A DNA stretch of 64,000 nucleotides from Hyphomicrobiaceae bacterium. Lineage in GTDB: Bacteria > Pseudomonadota > Alphaproteobacteria > Rhizobiales > Hyphomicrobiaceae. How positions within the stretch are numbered: position 1 is the stretch's first letter; each line of letters starts with the position of its first letter. Under the pieces are notes generated by a model. It saw only the letters and a program-made list of their open reading frames with translations. It was not told the origin of the DNA and did no database searches. The translations under genes and the position numbers were made by a program. The DNA is taken from contig JACKJH010000003.1 in the NCBI GenBank assembly GCA_020638055.1, positions 62,001-126,000 of the forward strand. Direction: 5' to 3'. Below, piece by piece: positions 56,401-63,761 of the stretch.

Positions 56401-59002
56401 CGGCAGCAGCCAGGCAACGGTGACGGTGACGGTAACCGGCGTCAACGACGCGCCGACGTCGACGGCGATCAGTGGCCAGTCGGGCGCCGATGCCGATACG
56501 GTGTCGCTCGATGTCAGCGGCAACTTCACCGATGCCGACACCACAGATACGCTGACCTATTCCGCGACCGGCCTGCCGGCGGGCTTGTCGATCAATGCAT
56601 CAACCGGCGTCATCTCCGGCACCATCGACAACTCAGCCTCGCAGTCGGGTCCCTATAGCGTGAGTGTGACGGCAACCGATGGCTCCAATGCGCAAACGAC
56701 GCAGACCTTCACCTGGACTATCACCAACCCGGCACCAACCGCAAAAGCCGATGACCTGGCGACAACCGAGAACACCGCCATCAGCGGCTCGGTGCTGAGC
56801 GACAACGGCAACGGCGCCGACGCCGATCCCGACGGCGATGCGCTGAGCGTATCGCTGGTTGATGGCGCGGCCGGCAACGTCGGCACGGCGGTCGCCGGCT
56901 CCAACGGCGGCAGCTTCACGATTGCCGCCAACGGCGCCTACGACTTTGCACCGGGCACCGACTTCGACGATCTGGCCGCCGGCGAGACGCGCACCACGGC
57001 GGTGACCTACACGATCACGGACGGCGAGGGCGGCAGCAGCCAGGCAACGGTGACGGTGACGGTAACCGGCGTCAACGACGCGCCGGCATCGACGGCGATC
57101 AGTGGCCAGTCGGGCGCCGATGACGATACGGTGTCGCTCGATGTCAGCGGCAACTTCACCGATGCCGACACCACAGATACGCTGACCTATTCCGCGACCG
57201 GCCTGCCGGCGGGCTTGTCGATCAACGCATCAACCGGCGTCATCTCCGGCACCATCGACAACTCAGCCTCGCAGTCGGGTCCCTATAGCGTGAGTGTGAC
57301 GGCAACCGATGGCTCCAATGCGCAAACGACGCAGACCTTCACCTGGACTATCACCAACCCGGCACCGGCCGCAAAAGCCGATGATCTGGCGACAACCGAG
57401 AACACCGCCATCAGCGGCTCGGTGCTGAGCGACAACGGCAACGGCGCCGACGCCGATCCCGACGGCGATGCGCTGAGCGTATCGCTGGTTGATGGCGCAG
57501 CCGGCAACGTCGGCACGGCAGTCGCCGGCTCCAACGGCGGCAGCTTCACGATTGCCGCCAACGGCACCTACAACTTTGCACCGGGCACCGACTTTGACGA
57601 CCTGGCCGCCGGCGAGACGCGCACCACGGCGGTGACCTACACGATCACAGACGGCGAGGGCGGCAGCAGCCAGGCAACGGTGACGGTGACGGTAACCGGC
57701 GTCAACGACGCGCCGACGTCGACGGCGATCAGTGGCCAGTCGGGCGCCGATGCCGATACGGTGTCGCTCGATGTCAGCGGCAACTTCACCGATGCCGACA
57801 CCACAGATACGCTGACCTATTCCGCGACCGGCCTGCCGGCGGGCTTGTCGATCAACGCATCAACCGGCGTCATCTCCGGCACCATCGACAACTCAGCCTC
57901 GCAGTCTGGCCCCTATAGCGTGAGTGTGACGGCGACCGATGGCTCCAATGCGCAAACGACGCAGACCTTCACCTGGACTATCACCAACCCGGCACCGGCC
58001 GCCCAGGCCGCAAATTTTTCCGTATCGGAGAACGAAATACTGAACGGCACGGTCGTTGCCCGCGATCCTGATGGAGATCGGCTAACGTATTCGGGACCAT
58101 TGTCCCAGCCATCGCACGGCGACGTGGTGGTAAAGCCGGACGGTTCGTTCAGCTATGTGCCGCACTACGGCTTTGCGGGTAATGACGTGTTTGAAGCGCT
58201 GGTCGATGATGGCGAGGGTGGCACTACGCGGATCATCGTAAATATCAACGTCGTGGCGACGGAGACATTCGTGCCTTTGCCCGAAGAACCAAAGGACGTG
58301 ACGACCAGTACTGACGACGGTCCCAAGATGCTTGTTGTTGACGGGATCATCCTCGACACGGTTGATGATATTTCGCCGCTTGGAGACAACCCAATCAATT
58401 TGAATGTTCCAGGGATTGTCATCGACAGCGTGAATGCAATCAAGCGTCTGGATAGTTTCTCCGTCCGTAGCGGCAATGAAGCAATGACAGGCAGCGTCAT
58501 CAACAGCGTGGCTGACTTCGATCGATTGCTTCAATCCGCGCGCAGCGTCTATCCCGATTTCGGGACATCGTGGGATGCTCAGTCACAGGTTGGCTATTCG
58601 GTGCGAATGGATGTGACCGAAGGTGTTCAATCTACGGACCGGGTGTCAGGTGAGCAGATTATTGTTGAGACGCTAGTGCGTAATCGTACGATGTATGTCC
58701 AGATCAGCAACACGATCCATGGGTTGGCTGGCGATCGCCTGATCGGCTATCGTGTGCTTCAAAGTGATGGAAGCCCGGTGCCAAGTTGGGTCAATATTGC
58801 CGCCGAAGGTCAACTGTTGATTGAACCGCCCATTGACGGTGTTGAACTCGGCTTGAAGATCGTGGCACGTCTCTCAGACGGCTCGTCAATTTCCAAGTTT
58901 GTGGACATTGAGACTGCAACCGGTGAAGTGCATGAGTCCACCACGCAAGTAAGGGCCACGGCACCGATGTTCCTGCAGCAATTACGTCTGCAAGCGAACT
59001 AG
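50489..59002 (+). CDS. Giant LEPR-XLL / DUF4347 / cadherin-like repeat surface protein
   Basis: The product has 2837 residues. The start is uncertain: the ATG at 50489 has a weak ribosome site, and an ATG at 50744 (residue 86) is an alternative. No Sec signal is seen. Residues 117-130 hold LMALEPRIVFDAAV (LEPR-XLL). About 190-350 is DUF4347 with AIHILSHGSQGS (His247) and DILIYGCDFTAGEKG (Cys291), a caspase-clan-like pair. Then come Ig/cadherin-like domains, several calcium-type repeats (DTDGDGVMDSIDTDDDNDG), four 210-residue repeats plus a part-copy (about 1571-2505), a final cadherin-like domain, and a 250-residue C-terminal domain. It is probably an adhesin or matrix protein exported by the divergent operon. 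Confidence 0.93.
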   Translation: MPTWSWAVSEVIVKHSEKIFKIKTSDNLWWSSVLPFAQTSGRDGFVFRVSKRTWNFIRKASRRPVFTSQYLANRLVYKTRRRLRRMIASQSRHKRASSKAALVNTRPTKPAVATLGLMALEPRIVFDAAVAVTADVAADQVAQQQADSAVASGQPTATNSFDTDSFESSFADFIGNFDADATFENVVETQREIAFIDGSVEGVANLIAELPSSVEVFVLNASRDGVEQIADVLNGRTDIDAIHILSHGSQGSLSLGSATLNSATMQAEYLDELTVIGQALTTDGDILIYGCDFTAGEKGLQAAMILGGITGADIAASNDMTGSADLGGDWDLETSVGIIDVASVSATEWSGLLAAPVANADGPISMVGGVVRNIDVLANDTDADGNTLTITGIKDQAYPNAAAISISTGQTVTLATGTTIKLNADNTLAVTMHPDVTSQEVFQYVISDGAGGTATGNVTIIRDTDGDGVMDSIDTDDDNDGISDVREGLSTSRMDFAVADGFTALAGQTVTQTYATSNPDITFDLTLQADVGNVSVLGVNASFASRTTDGDTSGIVIYPSGITSTTQHNSITIKFSDTVQNVSFTYADIDGGNGISDETTTFIAKLNGVTRVLTPSEVQALVDTPPTQDGNTFVGTGAGSSNAIRITFKEKIDELQIINGITSNNLNTSNSQTLFDLTFEHEKPGDTDGDGIADHLDIDSDNDGITDTNETINTDGLSAATAFQDLGMAGTVSTPGVYYFNIDGQAFSTYVDANGYVLAAIDFGDGTGALPQSTSLTNLSRGILTPAALSSLDGATEIRISSSNGVVDATSKDVDLIARVASNTTLKYEGTSDNFMNDFWTGTGSQYLTADGLVSTLGGNLNENIFHASGNTASLMWAPVANYQRTIYLSGEISSSEALYLWVKAPQSPTRVDVNNDADVYANRVDIDSDNDGITDNVEAQTTAGYIAPSGMPGAGFTDADHDGLDDNYDANVSLFSQTTSVGLTPVDTDSDGKADYIDTDSDNDGILDIVERGDGGPKSITSLTDTDHDGLLDIFEAGTVNDGFDVNDSNRTATTLNLAADPLLLANGSNATPLIKDALFRDADTDNDGVIDSIDIDDDNDGIIDVNENGTEKLLVSWPNTLGSTAPIIQSSTQVQSADNLVAGSGVTTTLFAPSSIDVLNVDAQSLAEAYINNEYVQYGFTVTALADTLSKIRFARNGTAGEYHIGALISDDGFATSTTLIDDFTAPTVTEYQRFEMNVGPYQLLPGVNYQVRIYFFNAAGGRVQDFDDFALSGGEYDADNDGRIDRLDIDSDNDGITDNVEAQTTAAYIAPTGNGVIADTNMNGLDDVYEVAAGTAGFNADGIGLAPVDTDNDGIKDYKDTDSDNDGILDVVERGDGQATTITSTIDSDDDGLYDIFESGSLLDGFDVNDQNLDVTGTNFNIAGVPALNADGSNAVPLTTDLYFRDVNNAPVDGNETNTATEDTTLTVTDGSAGDLLANATDVDGDTLTISGYTVAGVTGTPTIGSAFTIPNVGDITINADGSYSFVPAANFNGTVPLITYTVSDGNNGTNTSTLSLSVSAINDAPTSTAISGQSGADADTVSLDVSGNFTDADTTDTLTYSATGLPAGLSINASTGVISGTIDNSASQSGPYSVSVTATDGSNAQTTQTFTWTITNPAPTAKADDLATTENTAISGSVLSDNGNGADADPDGDALSVSLVDGAAGNVGTAVAGSNGGSFTIAANGAYDFAPGTDFDDLAAGETRTTAVTYTITDGEGGSSQATVTVTVTGVNDAPASTAISGQSGADADTVSLDVSGNFTDADTTDTLTYSATGLPAGLSINASTGVISGTIDNSASQSGPYSVSVTATDGSNAQTTQTFTWTITNPAPAAKADDLATTENTAISGSVLSDNGNGADADPDGDALSVSLVDGAAGNVGTAVAGSNGGSFTIAANGAYNFAPGTDFDDLAAGETRTTAVTYTITDGEGGSSQATVTVTVTGVNDAPTSTAISGQSGADADTVSLDVSGNFTDADTTDTLTYSATGLPAGLSINASTGVISGTIDNSASQSGPYSVSVTATDGSNAQTTQTFTWTITNPAPTAKADDLATTENTAISGSVLSDNGNGADADPDGDALSVSLVDGAAGNVGTAVAGSNGGSFTIAANGAYDFAPGTDFDDLAAGETRTTAVTYTITDGEGGSSQATVTVTVTGVNDAPASTAISGQSGADDDTVSLDVSGNFTDADTTDTLTYSATGLPAGLSINASTGVISGTIDNSASQSGPYSVSVTATDGSNAQTTQTFTWTITNPAPAAKADDLATTENTAISGSVLSDNGNGADADPDGDALSVSLVDGAAGNVGTAVAGSNGGSFTIAANGTYNFAPGTDFDDLAAGETRTTAVTYTITDGEGGSSQATVTVTVTGVNDAPTSTAISGQSGADADTVSLDVSGNFTDADTTDTLTYSATGLPAGLSINASTGVISGTIDNSASQSGPYSVSVTATDGSNAQTTQTFTWTITNPAPAAQAANFSVSENEILNGTVVARDPDGDRLTYSGPLSQPSHGDVVVKPDGSFSYVPHYGFAGNDVFEALVDDGEGGTTRIIVNINVVATETFVPLPEEPKDVTTSTDDGPKMLVVDGIILDTVDDISPLGDNPINLNVPGIVIDSVNAIKRLDSFSVRSGNEAMTGSVINSVADFDRLLQSARSVYPDFGTSWDAQSQVGYSVRMDVTEGVQSTDRVSGEQIIVETLVRNRTMYVQISNTIHGLAGDRLIGYRVLQSDGSPVPSWVNIAAEGQLLIEPPIDGVELGLKIVARLSDGSSISKFVDIETATGEVHESTTQVRATAPMFLQQLRLQAN
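55201..58003 (+). repeat. 630-bp tandem repeats inside the giant gene (four full copies plus a partial)
   Basis: Copies start at 55201, 55831, 56461, 57091 and 57721, an exact 630-base period that keeps the frame; the last stops after about 283 bases. Each encodes two linked domains: a putative-Ig part (GNFTDADTTDTLTYSATGLP) and a cadherin/VCBS part (DDLATTENTAISGSVLSDNG). Copies 1 and 3 share one set of variants and copies 2 and 4 another in their second half, pointing to duplication of a two-copy unit with some exchange. Confidence 0.95.
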
Positions 59003-59081
59003 AGCGCGCGCTTTTTCGACGGGCGCTGCCGGACGTGATGTCCCGCCTTCGAGTTTGCGCGCGCCGGTGCTCAGATGCTGG

Positions 59082-59579
59082 TCAATGGACCCGCGCCATG
59101 AGGTGATTGATCGCGTGAAAAAAGTTTTCCGGTCCCATATACCCAGGAATGCGCCCGACTTCGCGATTGTTTTGCAGCAAGACCGCGGTTGGCACCATGT
59201 CTACCGGACTATCGAGCCCGAGTTCGTCATAGGCCTTGTCGTTGAGGTCGATAAACTTCAGCGGTAATTCTCGGCTTTTGGGCGAGGTATTGTAGGCTGG
59301 CACGACGTGACGGCGGAACAGATTGCAGTAGATACAGCCAGGTGCCTCTAGGACGATGAGCTGCAGGTTGGCTGTCGCGCGCGCGCCCGCAAGCGTTGCC
59401 GTTGTGTCGAGTTCCATAGGCGCGGCATGGGCCTTTGGCATAATTGTTAACAGGGCGCCCAAAACCAAAAACAGGAGTGCTAATTGGAGCTCGGACACTG
59501 GCTGCACCAAGGGCTTCGCGCATGTCCGGGGACGCGAAAAGCTGGCTGCTTGGGTTGGTTCTATTAGACGTGCGGGCAT
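59082..59579 (-). CDS. Secreted thioredoxin-fold protein (SoxS-like)
   Basis: The product has 165 residues. A long N-terminus ends in a hydrophobic segment (LQLALLFLVLGALLTIM-PKAHA), a signal or anchor. The thioredoxin fold follows: LIVLEAPGCIYCNLFRRHVV with a CIYC redox pair, FIDLNDKAYDELGLD, the cis-Pro region VDMVPTAVLLQNNREVGRIP, and a final helix. This resembles periplasmic SoxS-type thioredoxins. It may keep thiols of exported proteins reduced. ACGAGG lies before the ATG. Confidence 0.8.
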   Translation of the reverse strand: MPARLIEPTQAASFSRPRTCAKPLVQPVSELQLALLFLVLGALLTIMPKAHAAPMELDTTATLAGARATANLQLIVLEAPGCIYCNLFRRHVVPAYNTSPKSRELPLKFIDLNDKAYDELGLDSPVDMVPTAVLLQNNREVGRIPGYMGPENFFHAINHLMARVH

Positions 59580-59730
59580 GGGGGCCTCGTGCCAAATTGA
59601 TGAGTTCGCATTGACACATCCAATTCGCGGGCCGTTTCGCGCCTGCTGGCTTCAGGACGGCTGATAACTTTGCGGTAAGGTTAATTGGGCAGTTGTCGCA
59701 ACCTTTCGCCACCTTTTTGCACCAACGGCG

Positions 59731-59897
59731 TTAGTGGCCTGTCGCGCCAAAATCGAAACATAGCCGCAACCGCATACGATTTTGGCACGACATGAAGACC
59801 ACTTGCAAAATCATGAACTTAGTGTGGCGTTCAACGCGCCTTAGTTGACTCCGCGCAGGTCCCAACGTCGGTCAACTAAGGCGCGACGCCACACTAG
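59731..59897. mobile_element. 167-bp MITE-like palindromic element, copy 3
   Basis: Same orientation, length and hairpins as copy 1 (TAGTGGCCTGTCGCGCC ... GGCGCGACGCCACACTAG), with a few substitutions (ATCGAAAC; GGCACGACATGAAG). It lies in the gap between the thioredoxin and DUF1007 genes (59580-60008), which otherwise shows no gene. Confidence 0.82.
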
Positions 59898-60008
59898 TAC
59901 GGCGAGACTGGTTGCAGTGACCTTGGGAGAAAGCTGCGCAAAGTGTGAGCGCCCAGAAAACGCGCACAATTTTTTCATGAAAGCGAGAACACTTCCATCA
60001 GCCTGCCT

Positions 60009-60698
60009 TCAGGATTTAAGGCAGGAGAGCTGGATTGACTTGGCGACGGCAAAACCAAGATCTGTTCCCACACTGCCGGAGGTGTCGACCTTGGCGGCGT
60101 CGGCGAGGCGTTGCGCCAACTCCGCGTCCTCCTTTGGCACCTCAACCGATGCTTGGCAGCCCGCGGGGGCTCCAGCAAGCTTTATGGGATCCTTCTTGGC
60201 GAAGTCGAATGCTATGAAAAAACTCGGGTCATAGATTGCAAAGTTCACGCCTTCTGCTTCTGCCAGAACGGGCTGTTCCAATGGTGTTGTCATATGAAGT
60301 GACAGTTTGCCATCAGTGTATTCCAGCCAGTAATCCTTTGGCGGCGCCAGCTTCAGCGGTTGCGAGCCGATTTGCGGGAACGTGAAGTAATCAAACTCCT
60401 TCAAGCCGTCGATATTGACCTGGGCCAGTTCTGCCAATTCCTTGCGGTCGTAGTTTCCATCGTTATTGGTATCGAGCCCCTGGATAGCCATGGCCGCGTA
60501 CATTTCATCGAAGGTCCATTTATGGGTAAAGCCGGTGACCGTACCGTTGGCGTAATCGACCGTTGTCTCGACGGTGACCCAGACGTGGGGGTGCGCATTG
60601 GCTGGCCGCGCGCCAGAAATTAATGTCGTACCAGTCAATACAGTCGTAAGCACCAAAGCTAGCGCTCGTGCAACTGCGGAACGATTGACGATTGTCAT
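60009..60698 (-). CDS. DUF1007 family secreted protein with an EF-hand-like loop
   Basis: The product has 229 residues; AGGAG lies 7 bases before the ATG at 60698. A signal peptide (RALALVLTTVLTGTTLISGA, cleavage near ANA) is followed by HPHVWVTVETTVDYANGTVT and FTHKWTFDEMYAAMAIQGLD, hallmarks of DUF1007, whose members sit near zinc, nickel or cobalt transport genes. DTNNDGNYDRKEL fits an EF-hand calcium loop. The next gene upstream, divergent, is ZnuA, so a metal-related periplasmic role is likely. Confidence 0.87.
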   Translation of the reverse strand: MTIVNRSAVARALALVLTTVLTGTTLISGARPANAHPHVWVTVETTVDYANGTVTGFTHKWTFDEMYAAMAIQGLDTNNDGNYDRKELAELAQVNIDGLKEFDYFTFPQIGSQPLKLAPPKDYWLEYTDGKLSLHMTTPLEQPVLAEAEGVNFAIYDPSFFIAFDFAKKDPIKLAGAPAGCQASVEVPKEDAELAQRLADAAKVDTSGSVGTDLGFAVAKSIQLSCLKS

Positions 60699-61111
60699 GG
60701 ATGGCTCCTGTGCGCGTCTTTGGGCGGGGGCGACATCATCTGGCACCCTTGCCTGTTGCGTGGGCGGCAGCGGTCTCGCGATGACGGCCGTGCCATCGTG
60801 AGAAAGGCGGGCTAGCTTTTTTTATGGCCATGTTTTTCACGCTGAACCGCTTCACACTTCAGCGAAACATGCTCTAACACACCATCACACCGTCCCAAAT
60901 CGCTGAGCGGAGGCTCGTGGCAGAATGTAGCGGGATTACGGCGAATGCCGAGCGATCAGCCAATTTTCCCTGGATTTTCCGTTGGGTCACTGCTGTTTTC
61001 AGAAAATTTCATGGGAAGATGCGCACCAAATTTGTGTCATGAGTCCGTTGGCCTTACGGACTTGTTCCACCAAGGCCGATCTACCAAGCCCAACGATCCT
61101 GGAAATGCAAA
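60699..61111. other. Divergent gap between DUF1007 and znuA, with repeat pieces
   Basis: 60770-60811 matches one end of the 269-bp element at 24195 (GCGATGACGGCCGTGC, TCGTGAGAAAGGCGGG). 60829-60876 is a clipped unit of the AGCATGTT/AACATG palindromic repeat. I found no convincing Zur box before znuA. Confidence 0.6.
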
Positions 61112-62137
61112 ATGATTGAAATACGAAAGGTGCCCTGCCGCGCCACCCATCGACACGCACTGGCCGCCGTAATTACGGGTCTGGTCACAGGATTTGCCGC
61201 AGGCCTCGGTTGCTCGCCGGCAGTGGCAGAAAAAAAGCCACCTGCTGTCGTTGTGACGATCAAGCCGGTTCATTCGTTGGTTTCGATGGTGATGGAAGGC
61301 ATCGGCAAGCCGGTGTTGTTAATCGATGGGGTGTCATCACCGCATTCTTATGCGCTTAAGCCGTCTGATGCCCGTGCCCTTAATGGTGCAGACGTCGTCA
61401 TCCGTATAGCGGATGTTGTCGAACCGTTTACCCGCCGTATCGCTGAGACATTACCCGGCAAAACGACGCTGGTCACGCTCGCCGATGTAAAGGGCATGCA
61501 ATTGTGGGAGACCCGCACAGGCACCACGTTTGAACCACATGACCACGACGCAGTGCGTGAGGCAAACGAAGGCGAACAACACGCTCATGGCCACGATCAC
61601 GATCACGATGCTGGTGTGGTTGACGGACATATCTGGCTGGATCCAACCAACGCTAAGACTATTGTCCGTTCTGTGGCGGATGTCTTGGCAAAAAAGCGTC
61701 CAGACTTGAAAAATGCGCTGTCGGCCAACGTTACGGCCGCACTAGCGCGGCTTGACGCACTCGATGCGGAATTGAAGGAGCAGTTGAGCCCGGTGAAGGG
61801 CGAACCGTTTGTCGTGTTTCACGACGCATATCAATATTTCGAACGGCATTACAATTTGCATGCCGCAGGTGCCATTACGCTCAACCCTGAGGTGGCACCA
61901 TCAGCCAGGCGGCTGACTGAAATTCGCGCCACAATCAAGAAGAGCGGTGCGCATTGCGTTTTTGCTGAACCGCAATTTTCACCGCGCATCATCAACGCGG
62001 TCGTCGAAGGTAGTGAGGCGAAAGCGGGTGTGCTGGACCCGCTAGGCAGCACTATCGAGGCTGGAAGCGATCAATATGGCGCGTTGATGCGGTCACTTGG
62101 TACATCCATTCGGGATTGCCTCGGTTCCCTGGGGTAA
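61112..62137 (+). CDS. znuA: Zinc ABC transporter substrate-binding protein
   Basis: The product has 341 residues. A signal region ends near VAEK. Then VVTIKPVHSLVSMVMEGIGK, the first metal His in SSPHSYALKPSDARAL, a His/Asp-rich loop (HAHGHDHDHDAG, about residues 168-179), GHIWLDPTNAKTIV with the second His, and FVVFHDAYQYFERHYNL with the third. This is a complete ZnuA metal site. It captures periplasmic zinc for ZnuBC, but those genes are not adjacent in the window. GGAAAT lies before the ATG. Confidence 0.93.
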   Translation: MIEIRKVPCRATHRHALAAVITGLVTGFAAGLGCSPAVAEKKPPAVVVTIKPVHSLVSMVMEGIGKPVLLIDGVSSPHSYALKPSDARALNGADVVIRIADVVEPFTRRIAETLPGKTTLVTLADVKGMQLWETRTGTTFEPHDHDAVREANEGEQHAHGHDHDHDAGVVDGHIWLDPTNAKTIVRSVADVLAKKRPDLKNALSANVTAALARLDALDAELKEQLSPVKGEPFVVFHDAYQYFERHYNLHAAGAITLNPEVAPSARRLTEIRATIKKSGAHCVFAEPQFSPRIINAVVEGSEAKAGVLDPLGSTIEAGSDQYGALMRSLGTSIRDCLGSLG

Positions 62138-62182
62138 GAATGATCCGCTCAGTGTTGGCGTAACGCACCTAAGCCGCCAAAG

Positions 62183-62215
62183 AAAAAAGGCCGCCTGGTA
62201 GATTTCCAAGCGGCC
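62183..62215 (-). terminator. Rho-independent terminator of rpoH
   Basis: On the minus strand GGCCGCTTGG, a short loop, CCAGGCGGCC and then TTTTTT. The 10-bp stem has one mismatch. It lies 37 bases after the rpoH stop and may also slow convergent znuA transcription. Confidence 0.9.
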
Positions 62216-62251
62216 CTTCCTGTAGCCTTGGTCTTCACACGCGCTTGACGA

Positions 62252-63142
62252 TCAGTGAATTGCGGGCTGTTCGCTTTGAGCAGCAGACTGTGTGACAGCC
62301 TTTTGCACCTTTTCGAACGCGCGCACTTCGATTTGCCGGATCCGTTCACGGCTTACGCCAAACTCGGTCGACAACTCCTCAAGCGTCAACGGGTCTTCAG
62401 CGAGCCGGCGCGCCTCAAAGATGCGCTTCTCGCGATCGTTGAGCGAAGACAGCGCCGCACTCAGGTAGTCTCGGCGCCGCTCTAGTTCTTCTGATTCAGC
62501 AAGCATCTCTTCCTGATCAGGAACATCATCGACCAGCCAGTCTTGCCACTCGCCCGACTCGGCTTCCGCACGGATTGGTGCGTTGAGCGATGCATCGCCA
62601 CCCAAGCGGCGGTTCATCGAGACCACATCATCCTTGCTCACACCCAGCCGGGTAGCAATGGTATCCACGTGTTCGGGCTTGAGGTCACCCTCTTCGAATG
62701 CCTGCAACTGCCCTTTCACCCGGCGCAGGTTGAAGAACAGCTTCTTTTGCGCCGCGGTGGTGCCCATCTTGACCAGGCTCCAGGAACGCAGAATGTATTC
62801 CTGGATGGACGCGCGGATCCACCACATGGCATAGGTCGCAAGCCGGAAACCCTTGTCGGGCTCGAAACGCTTGACCGCCTGCATCAAACCCACGTTGCCT
62901 TCCGAAATCACCTCGCCAATCGGCAGACCATAACCGCGGTAACCCATTGCAATGCGCGCCACCAATCGCAAATGCGATGTGACGAGTTTGTGGGCCGCTT
63001 CAGTGTCACCGTGCTCCTGCCAGCTCTTTGCCAGCATGTATTCTTCGTTCGGCTCGAGCATGGGAAAGCGGCGGATCTCTTCCAGATAGCGCGTGAGCCC
63101 ACCAGAACCCGCGGCAACGGTTGGTAGTGCCTTAGTCGTCAT
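62252..63142 (-). CDS. rpoH: RNA polymerase sigma-32 (heat-shock) factor
   Basis: The product has 296 residues. Region 2 (LRLVARIAMGYRGYGLPIGE; GFRLATYAMWWIRASIQEYI), the RpoH-specific box QKKLFFNLRRVK, and region 4 (LTLEELSTEFGVSRERIRQI) are all present. It directs transcription of chaperone and protease genes. GAGGGA lies upstream of the ATG. The adjacent RluA-family gene and order fit alphaproteobacteria. Confidence 0.97.
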   Translation of the reverse strand: MTTKALPTVAAGSGGLTRYLEEIRRFPMLEPNEEYMLAKSWQEHGDTEAAHKLVTSHLRLVARIAMGYRGYGLPIGEVISEGNVGLMQAVKRFEPDKGFRLATYAMWWIRASIQEYILRSWSLVKMGTTAAQKKLFFNLRRVKGQLQAFEEGDLKPEHVDTIATRLGVSKDDVVSMNRRLGGDASLNAPIRAEAESGEWQDWLVDDVPDQEEMLAESEELERRRDYLSAALSSLNDREKRIFEARRLAEDPLTLEELSTEFGVSRERIRQIEVRAFEKVQKAVTQSAAQSEQPAIH

Positions 63143-63442
63143 CTCGTTTCGTCCCTCGTTTCCATTCGTGTGGTACGCTCAACTAACGTGTGGGCATCCC
63201 GGTTTCCGTCGCGAGCCACACAAAAGCGTCGCATAGCCGTCAATCCGCCATGCGATCCATTAATGTTCACGGTTCCAACACGTGATCAACGCAACACCCC
63301 ACAAAACTATGTGTGTATTATGTTACGTTGTTTCAATACTCCGTGAAAAACAGAGTTATATAATTAAATCAAATGGTTGGAAAAATTCGGGATAAATTTT
63401 CGCTGGGTTTAAGAACGGCGTTCAAACCCTTAGAGCCGTAAA
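63143..63442. other. AT-rich region upstream of rpoH
   Basis: About 300 bases, AT-rich especially 63300-63400, with no gene. It probably holds the rpoH promoters. Confidence 0.5.
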
Positions 63443-63682
63443 TCAATCCTTCTCGCTCTTTTCAAAATCGATTCGGTCGGTCCAATTCGAACCTCCCATG
63501 TCGCTGTCGACGCGGTCGGCCGACGAGCTATCAGGCCACAACGCCAGCGCGGAGAAAACGGCCAGCACGGCAAGAGCGCCAAGTGTGCCGTGATACGATT
63601 TGAATAGCTGCAGGCCTTCTTCCTGAGCGATCAGGAACAAGACAACAAGAATGACCGACAAGATCTTGAAACGTAAAGACAT
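63443..63682 (-). CDS. Small two-helix membrane protein
   Basis: The product has 79 residues from the ATG at 63682 (GGGAC upstream). Two hydrophobic segments (ILSVILVVLFLIAQ; GTLGALAVLAVFSALALW) and an acidic tail (DRVDSDMGGSNWTDRIDFEK). No family recognised. It lies between rpoH and the RluA-type gene on the same strand. Confidence 0.65.
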   Translation of the reverse strand: MSLRFKILSVILVVLFLIAQEEGLQLFKSYHGTLGALAVLAVFSALALWPDSSSADRVDSDMGGSNWTDRIDFEKSEKD

Positions 63683-63761
63683 TAATGTCCCATGGAGATA
63701 CAACGCATGGCAATCTTACAACCTGCTTTTTAACAAATCCCTGCGCATCAGTTGGCTGGTT

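Noticed and set aside
55393..57567. Four repeated 92-94 codon minus-strand frames
   Set aside because: They are antisense shadows of the 630-bp repeats in the giant gene.
50489..59002. RTX-type type I secretion substrate
   Set aside because: The calcium-type repeats are of the DxDGDGxxD thrombospondin-like type, not GGxGxDxUx nonapeptides, and no RTX-type C-terminal signal was recognised.
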